Shown here piece by piece: positions 40,075 to 49,900 of a stretch of DNA of 64,000 nucleotides. The DNA comes from JAMQKA01 sp031569985. Its GTDB lineage: Bacteria; Bacteroidota; Rhodothermia; Balneolales; Balneolaceae. The stretch is taken from positions 62,001 through 126,000 of the forward strand of contig NZ_JAMQKA010000003.1 in assembly GCF_031569985.1 (NCBI RefSeq), in the 5' to 3' direction. A program made the translations under genes and the position numbers. The notes beneath the pieces are model-generated. The model saw nothing but the letters and a program-made list of their open reading frames with translations, ran no database searches and had not been told where the DNA came from. Numbering within the stretch: the stretch's first letter is position 1; each line of letters starts with the position of its first letter.

Positions 40075-43000
40075 TTAGCTGACCACCACTTTTTCGTCTT
40101 CATCCACAGTAGCTTCTTTTAGCATCTTCAGGAAGGTAGCCGCAGCCTTGATATCAGCAATATCGTGGATAACAAACCGGACCCGTTCATCTTTTTGGAT
40201 CACCTTCATGCGATCGGCAGCGTGCTCCTGCAGTGCTTTGAGCAGTGGCTGGAACTTGTTGCCGTAAAACTCCTCTCCCAGTTCAGAGCTGTTCTTCGGA
40301 CATTTAAGCCACATCCGGTTCGATCGAACCGTCACTTTTGTAATGAAGTTGTGAGAGGCAAACAGCTTGATTTTAGCCGCTGTAATAAGGTGTTGTCCCT
40401 CTTCGGGAATCGGCCCGAAGCGATCGCGCACCTCTTCCTCCCAGTCGTCTATCTCTTCCTCTTTGGTAGCTTGTGCTAGCTTTCGGTAGAGATTCAATCG
40501 CTCAATGTTGTCAGAGATATAGCGACTGGGCAGCAGGGCAGCCACATCAAACTCGACTGTGGTTTCCGGCAGCTCGGTTTCCACTTCAACGTCCTCAAAT
40601 ACATCGCTGAACTCCTCTTTTTTGAGCTCTTTAATGGCATCGTTAAGGATTTTGTGGTACAGGTCAAAACCTACATCATTGATAAAACCACTCTGCTCAG
40701 CCCCCAGGATGTCCCCGGCGCCGCGGATGTCGAGGTCGCGCATCGCCAGGTTAAATCCAGCCCCGAGGTCGGAGAACTCTTCAAGAGCCAACAGACGTTT
40801 GCGGGCCTCATCCGTGAGGGTCTCGACCGGCGGGGTGATCAGGTAGCAAAATGCTTTTCGGTTGGATCGCCCCACGCGTCCACGCAACTGGTGCAGCTCG
40901 GCCATTCCAAAATGATCGGCACGATTGATAATCATGGTGTTGGCGTTTGAAATGTCAATGCCGTTCTCAACGATGTTCGTCGAAACAAGCACATCAAATT
41001 TGTGGTGATAAAAGTCGGCGATGATTTTTTCCAGCTTGCTGGACGCCATCTGGCCGTGGGCAAAACGAACGCGCACATCGGGAACCAGTCGCCGCACCAT
41101 TTCGGCGATCTCCTCAATATTTTTTACCCGGTTGTGGATGAAGAAAACCTGTCCGCCACGCGACATCTCCTGGCGGATGGCGTCACTGATTAACTCTTCG
41201 TTGAAGCTGTGAATTTCGGTACGCACTGGTTGGCGATTGGGCGGCGGGGTATTGATGATGCTCAGGTCCCGAGCCCCCATCAGTGAAAATTGCAGCGTTC
41301 TCGGGATGGGCGTCGCGGTAAGGGTAAGCACATCCACCGTAGCGCGATACTCCTTAAGCTTCTCCTTGGCAGACACCCCAAACCGTTGCTCCTCATCAAC
41401 AATCAGCAGCCCCAGCTCTTTGAACTTGATATCCTTGGAGGTAATTCGGTGTGTGCCTATGATAATATCGACTTTGCCCTCCTCAAGTTTATTAATGGTT
41501 TCTTTCTGCTCTTTGGAGGTTCGGAAGCGGGAAAGCATATCCACCTCTACCGGGAAATGTTTCATCCGCTCGCTGAAGGTGTTGTAGTGCTGCTCCGCCA
41601 GGATGGTGGTGGGTACAAGTATGGCCACCTGCTTGTGATCGTTGACCGCTTTGAATGCCGCCCGCAGTGCTACTTCTGTTTTACCAAAGCCCACATCGCC
41701 GCACACCAGCCGGTCCATCGGCGTGCTGGATTCCATATCCTTTTTAACCGCCTTGATCGACTCCATCTGGTCAGGCGTCTCCTCGTACTCAAATCGCGCC
41801 TCCAGCTCAGTTTGCCAGGAGGTGTCCGGCGAAAACTCGTAGCCATCTTTCGACTTCCGCTCGGCGTACAACTTGATCAGGTCGCGGGCAATGTCCTTGA
41901 CCTTTTTCTTGGTTTGTGCCTTTTTACGTGCCCATCTGCCCGATCCAAGCTTGGAAATGCGCGGCTTCGTACCCTCTTTACCGGAATATTTCTGCAGCTT
42001 GTGCAGGCTGGATACGTTGACATAGAGCACCGAATCCTCTTTGTATTTCAGGACCACCGATTCCTGTTCAACGCCTTTGATCTTAATCTTCCGGAAACCC
42101 GCAAACTTGCCAATACCGTAGTCCACATGCACCACATAATCACCGACGCTCAGGTCACGCAACTCCTTAAACGAAATGCCGCCGTGATAACGACGTTTTT
42201 TCATTTTTGGGCGATGGTAGCGGTTAAAGATCTGGTGGTCGGTATAAACCGCGATTTCCTGATCTTTCAGGATGAATCCCTGGTGCAGGGTGTTGACTGC
42301 AAGCGTGTACCGGAAGTCGTCATCAGGGTCATCAAGCAGTTCTGCAAAGCGGTCGCGCTGCCCCTCGTTATCACACAGAATATAGGTTTGGATCCCCTCG
42401 CTGGTGAGATCCCGGATATTTTCTTTCAGCAGTTTGATGCTTCCATTGAAATCGGGTTGGGGAGTTGCATTCAGGCGGAAATCCCAGTCGATGTTTTTTT
42501 GTGATGAAAAGCCGCCGAAATGTATAGCTGCCTTGCCTGCAATCCCTTCATCAAATTCCTCAGCAGAGAGAAATGCCTTGCCCGGTTCGGGGAACTCATC
42601 CTGGTCTTCCAGCTCCTGGTAGGCCGTTTCTGCCTTTTTAAAACGCTCCCCGATGTCAGACCGAATCAGGCTTTGATTGAAGAACAGGAACAACGTGTCG
42701 TTATCAAAATAGGTGAGCAGGCTCTCCTTGTGGCCAACCGTTAAATTTGTTGCATCCGGTACAATTCGAACTGTATTCAGGTGCGAGATAGAGCGTTGGG
42801 AATCGGGGTCAAACTGCCGGATGGAATCGACTTCATCCCCAAAAAACTCCAGCCGGATCGGGTATTCCCCTGAATAGGGAAAGATATCCACAATGCCGCC
42901 GCGGGAGGCAAACTCACCCGGTTCATCCACAAACTTTACGTGCTTGTATTCCTGGTCGACCAGCTCTTCTTTGAGCTTTTCAAAGTCAACCTCATCTCCT

Positions 43001-43431
43001 TTGTTAATAGCGATGGAAGCCGCGGAAAAGGTCTCCGGCGCAGCAATTTTTTCAAAAAGAGCGCTCGAGGAGGTGACCGTCACAAAACGATCGGAGGTCT
43101 GGATTTTTTCCAGTACTTCCGACCGCTGCACCATCAGTCCGCTGTCTATTATCTGCTGCTGATCGTATGGTTTGTGGTTGGTGGGAGGGAAGAGCAGGGG
43201 ATTTCGGGATTCGAGCTCCTCCAGATCAGATTTCAGGAACTGTGCCGACTCAAAATCAGCTGAGATAGCGATGATTTCATCATACTCTTTGGAGAGCTGA
43301 TGGACCATCAGGGACGAGGTAGACCCTACAAAATGATCCAGGAAGATGGTGTTTTTTTGTTTTATTTGATCCCGAAGCCTACTCCACGGGATCGCCTTGT
43401 GGAAAGTGTTTGAAATGTTGTTTAAAACCAT
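40075..43431 (-). CDS. mfd: Transcription-repair coupling factor
   Basis: 1118 residues, usual length. Domains in order: UvrB-like N-terminal module (about 1-320), a RNA-polymerase-interaction domain (SVGDYVVHVDYGIGKFAGFRKI), superfamily 2 helicase motor with Walker A GDVGFGKTEVALRAA and DEEQRFGV box, a TRG motif region (GRVGRSNRKAFCYLI) and the C-terminal TRCF domain. Mfd removes RNA polymerase stalled at lesions, recruits UvrA and thus links transcription to nucleotide-excision repair. Start ATG 43431. The sua5 gene lies downstream with a moderate gap, and no operon is obvious. Confidence 0.97.
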   Translation of the reverse strand: MVLNNISNTFHKAIPWSRLRDQIKQKNTIFLDHFVGSTSSLMVHQLSKEYDEIIAISADFESAQFLKSDLEELESRNPLLFPPTNHKPYDQQQIIDSGLMVQRSEVLEKIQTSDRFVTVTSSSALFEKIAAPETFSAASIAINKGDEVDFEKLKEELVDQEYKHVKFVDEPGEFASRGGIVDIFPYSGEYPIRLEFFGDEVDSIRQFDPDSQRSISHLNTVRIVPDATNLTVGHKESLLTYFDNDTLFLFFNQSLIRSDIGERFKKAETAYQELEDQDEFPEPGKAFLSAEEFDEGIAGKAAIHFGGFSSQKNIDWDFRLNATPQPDFNGSIKLLKENIRDLTSEGIQTYILCDNEGQRDRFAELLDDPDDDFRYTLAVNTLHQGFILKDQEIAVYTDHQIFNRYHRPKMKKRRYHGGISFKELRDLSVGDYVVHVDYGIGKFAGFRKIKIKGVEQESVVLKYKEDSVLYVNVSSLHKLQKYSGKEGTKPRISKLGSGRWARKKAQTKKKVKDIARDLIKLYAERKSKDGYEFSPDTSWQTELEARFEYEETPDQMESIKAVKKDMESSTPMDRLVCGDVGFGKTEVALRAAFKAVNDHKQVAILVPTTILAEQHYNTFSERMKHFPVEVDMLSRFRTSKEQKETINKLEEGKVDIIIGTHRITSKDIKFKELGLLIVDEEQRFGVSAKEKLKEYRATVDVLTLTATPIPRTLQFSLMGARDLSIINTPPPNRQPVRTEIHSFNEELISDAIRQEMSRGGQVFFIHNRVKNIEEIAEMVRRLVPDVRVRFAHGQMASSKLEKIIADFYHHKFDVLVSTNIVENGIDISNANTMIINRADHFGMAELHQLRGRVGRSNRKAFCYLITPPVETLTDEARKRLLALEEFSDLGAGFNLAMRDLDIRGAGDILGAEQSGFINDVGFDLYHKILNDAIKELKKEEFSDVFEDVEVETELPETTVEFDVAALLPSRYISDNIERLNLYRKLAQATKEEEIDDWEEEVRDRFGPIPEEGQHLITAAKIKLFASHNFITKVTVRSNRMWLKCPKNSSELGEEFYGNKFQPLLKALQEHAADRMKVIQKDERVRFVIHDIADIKAAATFLKMLKEATVDEDEKVVVS

Positions 43432-43671
43432 GTGGTAAATCTATTAAAAAGGAGCGCTGGAAAATAACAGTTCAAAGACAAACAGACCATTGTAACATGA
43501 TATTTTTTCTTTCCATTTCTGAAACAGGAAACGGGTACTTTTTGTTGTTAGAAGAGATGTCTATCAACGTAAAAAAATACAAATAGATTTGTACTTAAGT
43601 CCAAATTAATATTATATATAAAGGTGGTAAATAGTAGGTGAGTAGCCTTTTACTACTTTAAAACTATTACT

Positions 43672-45735
43672 ATGCGGGGAAGAAGCCTCATAATATTTCT
43701 TTTGCTTCTCTCTATAGGTTACCCCCCTGTAACGGCTCAATCTATCGATGTTTACGAGGCAATTCTGGAGGAAGGTAAACGAGCGATAGAGGAAGGAAGC
43801 CAGGATCAGGCATTGGAACTGTGGAGTGGAGAGGCCCAGCGTTCCAATTATGGAATCACGGATCCCCGTATTGGCACATCTTATATTGAACTAGTTACCG
43901 AGCTGGAGCTTAAAGAGGAGTATGAACGAGCAGTGGAGATGTACTACTGGGGCTACTCCAATCCCGATGATCCCATCTTTGAGGATGCATTATCTAAAGA
44001 AATAAAACGGTTACAGCCTATTGCAAACCGTGACCAGTATAAAAAGTGGAGAGACCTTCTCAAAGATGAGGATTTTAAAGAGCTGGGACGGGCAATAATT
44101 CATTTTTGGGAGCTAAATGATCCCACGACAACCACCCGCTACAATGAGCGACTTATTGAACACTGGAGGCGAATAGCGTATGGAAGAGAGCATTTCAGCC
44201 GAAATGGTGTCTCGGTTTATGATGCCGATGAGCGAGCGGAAGTTTATGTCAAATATGGCTCCCCGGACCGGATCAGAGATGGACTGTTCAATTTTAGCTC
44301 GGGTCTTGTTCAATCCTGGATACAGCAGGCCTTTCAAATAAGTTATGCCGATGTTGGTCCCTTGCCCAGTGGTAACGACTCCGTTTCCCAGGCCACGGCG
44401 CGGCAGATTCTACGGAGCCAAATCATGCAGAAAAGAAGTCAAATAATGGAATATGAACGCAGGGTGCGGTTCCAGCACAACTACCCGTCTTATGAGATTT
44501 GGGTGTACCAGGATGTGGTTCAGAATAATTTTACGCCACTCATTTTTGTATTTGGGGATGATGGAGATACGGGTCAGTTTAGCATGCTTCGTTCAGTGGA
44601 GGAAATGATGCCCAACTCTGCTTTCCGGACGGCGGGAAGCCAGATGGGGGTGCCCCCGTCATTTTTCCTGCAGATGATGTATTATCAAAACCTGGTTACT
44701 GTAGACAACTATTTTGAGCGGGCCTACCAAGAGCTGGAGTCCAAGTTATACAACATGCAGGGGGTAAATAAATGGGATTCCCGGCAGCTGAAGTATCAGA
44801 ATGAAAACAGGCTGATGCAGGCCCGAATGAGGGCTCCACAAGAGCGATCAACACTCAATAAGGAATTTCCCGAAATCCCGATGGATGTGCACCAGTACAG
44901 CCTGCTCGATGAAGACAATGAACCTTACCTGGCTACATTTGTACTAAGCAATCCCTACAGGGCGTATTTCGTCGATCAGCTGCAGGAGCGGGAGTTCAAT
45001 ATATCCTCATACCATTTAACCGGCACGATTATGGGTATCAATGAAGAGGATGACATTCTTTTCAAGCAAAGCGTTGCCCCTCAGCCTTTGCGCGGGGTTC
45101 AGGATTTTTATGGCAACGTCGATCACATGCCGGACGAGATTACCTACTTCAGGGTACCTAACTTTTCAGATCCAACCAGTCAAAAGATTGCGATTCAACT
45201 TCAGCATAACAACAAAGACAGCAGCCGGATCGGCAGAAGTGTATTTAAAGAAAATGTGCGGGCATTCGGTAACATGACGCTTGAGCAGCAGGAACCAATT
45301 TCGGTGGAAGACACTGAGTTGCAGATGGGAGACCTGATTGTAGGGGTAAGACAGCAGGAAAACGACAAAAAACTACCGTTTGGGTTCCGGGTAGAGCCGG
45401 ATGCTACGATCGACCAGGGAGAAAACCTTGTTGTTCATTTTGAAGTCTATAACCTGGGGGGAGAACAAGCAGCCCCTGAGCCGTTCCAGATTGAATATGT
45501 TGCCACTGAAAAGGTCGGTTTCTTCAAGCGTATTTTTACAAAAAGAGATCAGGTCCGGCTTTCACTGAATTTTGAATCACGAGCCGCGCAGTACAGAGAA
45601 AATCTAGAGATTGATACTTCGCCGTTTGAAGCAGGGGACTACGAACTTGAATTAACCGTAATGGAGCCGGGGACCGACCGAGAGGTAAATAGATCAATCA
45701 AGTTCACAATAGAGGAAGAAGAACAAGAGGAGTGA
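43672..45735 (+). CDS. GWxTD-domain-like secreted protein
   Basis: 687 residues with a signal peptide (MRGRSLIIFLLLLSIGYPPVTAQ). The middle shows the family context: FWELNDPTTTTRYNERLIEHWRRIAYGREHF followed by VYVKYGSPDRIRDG, normally joined by a GWxTD pentapeptide. Here the joint reads GVSVYDADERAE, so the eponymous motif is altered. An N-terminal helical part (about 25-130) looks TPR-like, and the end (about 570-685) is a beta-sandwich resembling an Ig-like domain. Function of the family is unknown. Alone between two minus-strand units. Confidence 0.75.
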   Translation: MRGRSLIIFLLLLSIGYPPVTAQSIDVYEAILEEGKRAIEEGSQDQALELWSGEAQRSNYGITDPRIGTSYIELVTELELKEEYERAVEMYYWGYSNPDDPIFEDALSKEIKRLQPIANRDQYKKWRDLLKDEDFKELGRAIIHFWELNDPTTTTRYNERLIEHWRRIAYGREHFSRNGVSVYDADERAEVYVKYGSPDRIRDGLFNFSSGLVQSWIQQAFQISYADVGPLPSGNDSVSQATARQILRSQIMQKRSQIMEYERRVRFQHNYPSYEIWVYQDVVQNNFTPLIFVFGDDGDTGQFSMLRSVEEMMPNSAFRTAGSQMGVPPSFFLQMMYYQNLVTVDNYFERAYQELESKLYNMQGVNKWDSRQLKYQNENRLMQARMRAPQERSTLNKEFPEIPMDVHQYSLLDEDNEPYLATFVLSNPYRAYFVDQLQEREFNISSYHLTGTIMGINEEDDILFKQSVAPQPLRGVQDFYGNVDHMPDEITYFRVPNFSDPTSQKIAIQLQHNNKDSSRIGRSVFKENVRAFGNMTLEQQEPISVEDTELQMGDLIVGVRQQENDKKLPFGFRVEPDATIDQGENLVVHFEVYNLGGEQAAPEPFQIEYVATEKVGFFKRIFTKRDQVRLSLNFESRAAQYRENLEIDTSPFEAGDYELELTVMEPGTDREVNRSIKFTIEEEEQEE

Positions 45736-45755
45736 CAGTCCAGCCGAGTTTGGAA

Positions 45756-46748
45756 TCAGGCCAGTTCCGTTCTAAAAAAGAATTTATCACAGGCTATGCC
45801 GAGTAACAGAAGACAAAATGCTGGGATCAGAAAACGTAAATACAAATCCTGGTAGTCGGTATAAATGATCTCCTCGATTTCTGTTTTTTCTAGCTCATCA
45901 ATACGTTCGTAGATTTCCTGTAGTCGTTCGGTATTGGTAGCCCTGAAATACTCGCCATCAGTCATGTTGGCAATGCGGGTGAGCATCTCCTCATCAATAT
46001 CCACTTTCACATTCTGGTATCGGGTGCCAAACACCGGGTCCTGGACAGGGTAGGGGGCCGTGCCTCTCGTGCCAGCTCCAATCGTGTAAATTTTTATGCC
46101 ATAGGAAACTGCCAGGTCGGCCGCTGTAACGGGATCTATTTCACCAGAGTTGTTCTGCCCGTCGGTAAGCAGTATAACGACCTTGCTTTCCGCTTCACTT
46201 TCTTTGAGTCGATTGACAGCGGTGGCAATGCCCATTCCAATCGCCGTCCCGTCCTCCACAATACCCATTTGTACGTCATTGAGTAGTCGTTTTAGCAGTT
46301 CGTAGTCTAGTGTAGGAGGGACAACCGTAAAACTCTTTCGGGCAAATGCGACCAGTCCAATCCGGTCAGACAAACGCTTGTCAATGAAGTCGATAGCCAC
46401 ATTCCGAGCAGCTTCAAACCGGTTTGGTTTCAAATCCTCAGCCTTCATGGAGGTAGAGATGTCGAGCGCCATCACAATGTCTATACCCTCGGCATTACGC
46501 TCCACAGTAGTGTTTTGCAGCTGGGGACGCGCCATAGCCATCACAATAAGGGCAAAGGCGAACCATTGCAGGGCGGGAGCGGCCCAGACGCCATACCTTC
46601 GCCAGTTGCCCGGCAGATCCTTGAGTCCCGAGACATCGGAAAAAGTGACACTTGGCTGCCGCCTCTTATACCTGCGCCAGATTTGCAGCGCTATCAGTAT
46701 GGGGATCAGTGCCAATAGCCAAAACCATTCCGGATTTGCCCAACTCAT
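45756..46748 (-). CDS. VWA-domain membrane protein (BatA/BatB-like)
   Basis: 330 residues. Membrane segments at about 8-25 and 56-74 and a final one near 305-325 flank a von Willebrand factor A domain. The MIDAS motif DISTS is at residues 96-100, and later conserved parts include LLTDGQNNSGEIDP. This is the BatA/BatB arrangement: helix, VWA, helix. Bat proteins were named for aerotolerance in Bacteroides fragilis, and in other bacteria act with MoxR ATPases as assembly factors. The start overlaps the stop of the upstream membrane-protein gene by 4 bp (ATGA). It is the third gene of the DUF58 / membrane protein / VWA unit. Confidence 0.9.
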   Translation of the reverse strand: MSWANPEWFWLLALIPILIALQIWRRYKRRQPSVTFSDVSGLKDLPGNWRRYGVWAAPALQWFAFALIVMAMARPQLQNTTVERNAEGIDIVMALDISTSMKAEDLKPNRFEAARNVAIDFIDKRLSDRIGLVAFARKSFTVVPPTLDYELLKRLLNDVQMGIVEDGTAIGMGIATAVNRLKESEAESKVVILLTDGQNNSGEIDPVTAADLAVSYGIKIYTIGAGTRGTAPYPVQDPVFGTRYQNVKVDIDEEMLTRIANMTDGEYFRATNTERLQEIYERIDELEKTEIEEIIYTDYQDLYLRFLIPAFCLLLLGIACDKFFFRTELA

Positions 46749-47776
46749 GCGTTTTGCAGTTCTTTTGATTCAGGTTCGGTTTCTTCTTCGTAGGCCCGGC
46801 GCTGCTCTTCCATACGCGATTGGTGCTGGCGGCGCATCTGTTCAATACGTGGACCGTCATTATTGCGTGCCACTTTCACAAACTCTTCGGCGACAGAGAG
46901 AGAAACCTCTGCCTGTTCTTCCGTAGGTTGGAATTTGGCAAATTTCACCATGTCAGCTTGCTGCAGCACCTTGCGGGTTTGGTTGATCATCCGCTCGTCA
47001 GCCATTCGTCTTTCCAGCGCTTGAATGATTTCGCGGCTGGTTGACTCAAGAGCGGGAATTTTGTAGAGGTCTTCAAAATAGGTGCGAATTGCATCTCCAA
47101 GATTGATATAAAACTGCTTGAAATCCTCTTCCTCCTCGAAGGTGAAGCTTCGCAGTTGTTTAAGTGAATTTTCGAGCTGCGCGAGAGGATCCACAAACGG
47201 TGTGGGCTGGAATTCGGGCCGTGGTTCCGGTTTGGGTTCCAAAGATTTTTGCTGATACAACCTGTAGAGGTACCACCCAAAAAGTGCCAGCACGATGAGT
47301 CCCGCAATGTATGGCCACCAGGCACGGGCAAAATCGAAGATCGGTTTTAACGGACGGAAAGCTTCTTCCTCAGACTGAAGGACAGATTTAAAGGATATCG
47401 AAACCGGATTGGTGTATACGGTCGTGGTGTCGTTTCCTGCTAACAATGCAACCGGCAAAGCGGGAATTTGCGTGTCTTCTGTTCCAAAATATTGCAGGCG
47501 GTAGACCAGGCTGTCCTTAAAATCAGTCACTTTGAAGTGTTGTCGCGAGCGGATCTCAATAGCATCTCCAAAATTCGAGGAGTCTGGAAACAGCACGCGG
47601 TCATACACTTGGTCCTTGTTGAGTGTTATCTTGTATGAGAAGGAATCACCCACAGTAAGCGAGTCGACCTGCACATACTCCGTAACATGCTGCGCCTGCA
47701 AACCGGAGTGGGCCACCCAAAAGACAACCAGCAAAACTGCCGCATGGAACCACGTTGATATTTTATGTTTCACCAT
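46745..47776 (-). CDS. Signal-peptide plus single-TM protein of the Bat operon (BatD/DUF4381-like)
   Basis: 343 residues from ATG 47776, which opens a signal peptide (MVKHKISTWFHAAVLLVVFWVAHSGLQAQ). The frame reaches back to a TTG at 47902, but this adds a non-signal leader, so the later start is preferred. A beta-rich periplasmic domain (residues 30-150) precedes one membrane helix (about 160-178), a Pro/Glu-rich stretch, and a cytoplasmic helical domain with TFEEEEDFKQFYINLGDAIRTYFEDLY; the tail is highly charged. This matches the position and layout of the DUF4381-type or BatD component of MoxR-linked operons. It joins the VWA gene by an ATGA overlap. Confidence 0.75.
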   Translation of the reverse strand: MVKHKISTWFHAAVLLVVFWVAHSGLQAQHVTEYVQVDSLTVGDSFSYKITLNKDQVYDRVLFPDSSNFGDAIEIRSRQHFKVTDFKDSLVYRLQYFGTEDTQIPALPVALLAGNDTTTVYTNPVSISFKSVLQSEEEAFRPLKPIFDFARAWWPYIAGLIVLALFGWYLYRLYQQKSLEPKPEPRPEFQPTPFVDPLAQLENSLKQLRSFTFEEEEDFKQFYINLGDAIRTYFEDLYKIPALESTSREIIQALERRMADERMINQTRKVLQQADMVKFAKFQPTEEQAEVSLSVAEEFVKVARNNDGPRIEQMRRQHQSRMEEQRRAYEEETEPESKELQNA

Positions 47777-47898
47777 CGATAGAGATTTATCTGTACTTAC
47801 ATGTAAGTTTCTTGTAGCTGAAACACGAATTAAGGTGTCTGAAAGTATGGAAAATGAAATCCAAAAACAGGAACAGCCCAAATTGAATCGTAATCGGA

Positions 47899-48774
47899 TC
47901 AATAGCGCTGCATACGCCGGTGGAAGAAATTCATCAGCGGTTGAATGTAGGAACGATTTGTTTGGACATCGATTGTGTCAATTTTTAACCGGCGGAATTT
48001 ATTTTTTAACGCCAGTTTTTCCTTAACCTTTTTCTTTCTGAACGCTTCCCTCACTTTTTTATTAGAGGTGTCCACAAGGACTTCAGATCCGGTTTCTGCA
48101 TCTTTAAGCGGGACCAGTCCCAGGTCGGGCAGCTCTTCTTCAAGGTCATCATTGATCATGATGTTAACCAGATCGTGCTTGCGGCTGGTAATTTTGATCT
48201 GTTTATCAAAATTTCGATCCTGGAAGTCACTTGCCAGCACAACAATTGCCCTTCGGTTCAGCAACCGATTGACATATGAAAGGGCTTCACTCAGGTCTGT
48301 TCCGGTTCCCTTCGGTTCGGTGGTGTAGAGCTCCCGGATTAACCGCAGTACGTGCAGCCGTCCCTTTTTGGGTGGAACCACTTTTTCGATGACGTCGCTG
48401 AAAAGGACAATGCCCACCTTGTCATTATTTTTGATGGCACTGAAGGCAAGCACAGCGCAAATCTCGATTGCCAGGTCCATTTTTCGCTGATCGTGGCTGC
48501 CAAAAAGGCCGCTGGGCGAAATATCGACGCAGAGCATCAGGGTTTGCTCACGCTCCTCCTCAAAAAGCTTGATAAACGGTTCCCCGGTACGCGCAGTCAC
48601 ATTCCAGTCAATCTGCCGGATATCGTCTCCATAAGTGTAGGCACGGACTTCCGAGAATTCCATACCGCGGCCCTTGAACACAGACTGGTATTCCCCGCCA
48701 AAGATATTGTTGACCATACCCTTGGTCCGGATTTCCAGCTTACGAACTTTTTTCAGGATTTCTTTTGAGATCAT
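47899..48774 (-). CDS. DUF58 domain-containing protein
   Basis: 291 residues. Family core: GEYQSVFKGRGMEFSEVRAYTYGDDIRQIDWNVTARTGEPFIKLFEEERE near residues 27-76, followed by a VWA-like fold with LCVDISPSGLFG in the MIDAS position, and a late stretch LASDFQD. DUF58 proteins normally stand directly after a MoxR AAA+ ATPase and before the VWA proteins. Here no MoxR gene is adjacent: upstream of 48774 is a spacer. The ATPase must be elsewhere, or the unit has lost it. There is a 122-bp gap to the next gene's preferred start. Confidence 0.9.
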   Translation of the reverse strand: MISKEILKKVRKLEIRTKGMVNNIFGGEYQSVFKGRGMEFSEVRAYTYGDDIRQIDWNVTARTGEPFIKLFEEEREQTLMLCVDISPSGLFGSHDQRKMDLAIEICAVLAFSAIKNNDKVGIVLFSDVIEKVVPPKKGRLHVLRLIRELYTTEPKGTGTDLSEALSYVNRLLNRRAIVVLASDFQDRNFDKQIKITSRKHDLVNIMINDDLEEELPDLGLVPLKDAETGSEVLVDTSNKKVREAFRKKKVKEKLALKNKFRRLKIDTIDVQTNRSYIQPLMNFFHRRMQRY

Positions 48775-49082
48775 AAGAGTGAGTGGAATAGGCTCATTTT
48801 TGTTTCATTAAACTCTAAGAAAAGGAATTTAAGCAGAAGAAAAAATAAAGTCTCTACTACTTAGTTAATATTGGTTAATGGCTTAAAAGTACTGGCCGCT
48901 CTACCGGGACTTGGAACACCCGGCCAAGCTAGCGTTTGACGAAATGGTTACCGACTACGAAAAGCAGGGCAAGGTACTAGGTGGCAAATAATTTATTGAG
49001 GTGCTAACCCCACAACCGGAAAAGATAGGGGCTTAGAACGGGAATTTACAACTTTCTCTTTTTATAAGTGATACTCTCCTTT
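48775..49082. other. Spacer with a possible gene remnant
   Basis: No complete gene is seen. On the plus strand 48887-48992 is an open stretch of 34 codons ending in TAA with no start; it is listed separately as a possible remnant. The rest is AT-rich, and no promoter was placed. Confidence 0.5.
48887..48992 (+). pseudogene. Possible 3' remnant of a gene
   Basis: After an in-frame stop (48884-48886), 34 codons read in a protein-like way (YWPLYRDLEHPAKLAFDEM, then VTDYEKQGKVLGGK) and end with a normal stop. The composition is richer in GC than the surroundings and has an ordered mix of aromatic and charged residues. No initiation codon or upstream body survives, so it would be a 3' fragment. 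No family is recognised; chance is a real alternative. Confidence 0.3.
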
Positions 49083-49415
49083 TCATACCAGCTGATAAGG
49101 TGGTTTAACACTGTTGTTAAGGCTAATATATATAATGAAACCCCAAATCTCTCCTGACTTTAAAAAGAACACATCTAGTATACCAATAGTGAAAACTAAG
49201 ATCGATAATATATAGCCAACAATTCTAGCAATTTTCCCATACTCTTTTATCCAGCGCCAAAATGTAACATCTTGAAGATTTAACTCATAATAGCCAGTGT
49301 CTGGTTTTATGCTATAATGGTCAACATCTTTTCCGCAGTGAGGACATTTATTCTCATCCTCTAAATCGTTTTCGGGAAAGGATTCTCCACAATTATTACA
49401 AGTTATTTGATCCAT
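49083..49415 (-). CDS. Small zinc-ribbon membrane protein
   Basis: 110 residues. The N-terminus is a zinc ribbon, ITCNNCGES and KCPHCGKD (Cys pairs at about residues 6/9 and 28/31), followed by a linker and a membrane region near residues 65-98 (VGYILSILVFTIGILDVFFL, then GFIIYISL). No family is recognised. Codon use is AT-rich compared with neighbours. Its ATG overlaps the end of the 73-residue gene upstream by 20 bp in another frame, so the two may be translated together. Confidence 0.55.
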   Translation of the reverse strand: MDQITCNNCGESFPENDLEDENKCPHCGKDVDHYSIKPDTGYYELNLQDVTFWRWIKEYGKIARIVGYILSILVFTIGILDVFFLKSGEIWGFIIYISLNNSVKPPYQLV

Positions 49416-49617
49416 AACATAAGTTATTAGGCGTGTCCCGATTTCTTTTCTCCTTTACCCAATCTGGCAGCGTAACACTTTTATAGCGCGGTGGCTTTTT
49501 AATGTCCCGGCTTTCCCTCTTGGGAACAAGCTTTGAAAATCCCTTTCTGGTTTTATCTTCCAGGTCCAGGAATAGCTCTATTTGATTCGTGTCTTCCATA
49601 TCATAAAAGTTAATCAT
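49396..49617 (-). CDS. Small basic protein of unknown function
   Basis: 73 residues, or 67 from the second Met (MEDTNQIEL, 49599). The N-terminal part is acidic (QIELFLDLEDKTRKGF), the middle is basic (KLVPKRESRDIKKPPRYKSVTLPDWVKEKRNRD). No domain is recognised. A GC-rich hairpin (CCCCGGCCG with CGACCAGGG, near 49634-49658) lies just upstream in its leader. The gene overlaps the zinc-ribbon gene by 20 bp, which is unusual for unrelated frames and lowers confidence in one of the two. Confidence 0.4.
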   Translation of the reverse strand: MINFYDMEDTNQIELFLDLEDKTRKGFSKLVPKRESRDIKKPPRYKSVTLPDWVKEKRNRDTPNNLCYGSNNL

Positions 49618-49900
49618 TCTTACATAAAATAACCCCGGCCGTTTTCAAGCGACCAGGGTTAAAACTATTCAACTAATGTTAACACCCTATAGATACCTTT
49701 CAGAGCAAATCCTTACAAAATAATTTGGGGTAACGTTACTTAAACGTTATTTCTGTGGGCCTTATTTGCTGCAAATAGTTGCCTCCCAATCGTTTACCAG
49801 CGCACAGAATTTAAGCAGAAGTTAAAACGGAAAAAGGCTGAGTTGAAAATATTCCGATCTGCATTTTTTAACAATTCGTTAACATTGGGATAACGTTTTG

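Noticed and set aside
41290..42504. A 404-codon plus-strand open frame inside mfd
   Set aside because: mfd motifs are intact on the minus strand through the same bases; the plus-strand product has no family features.
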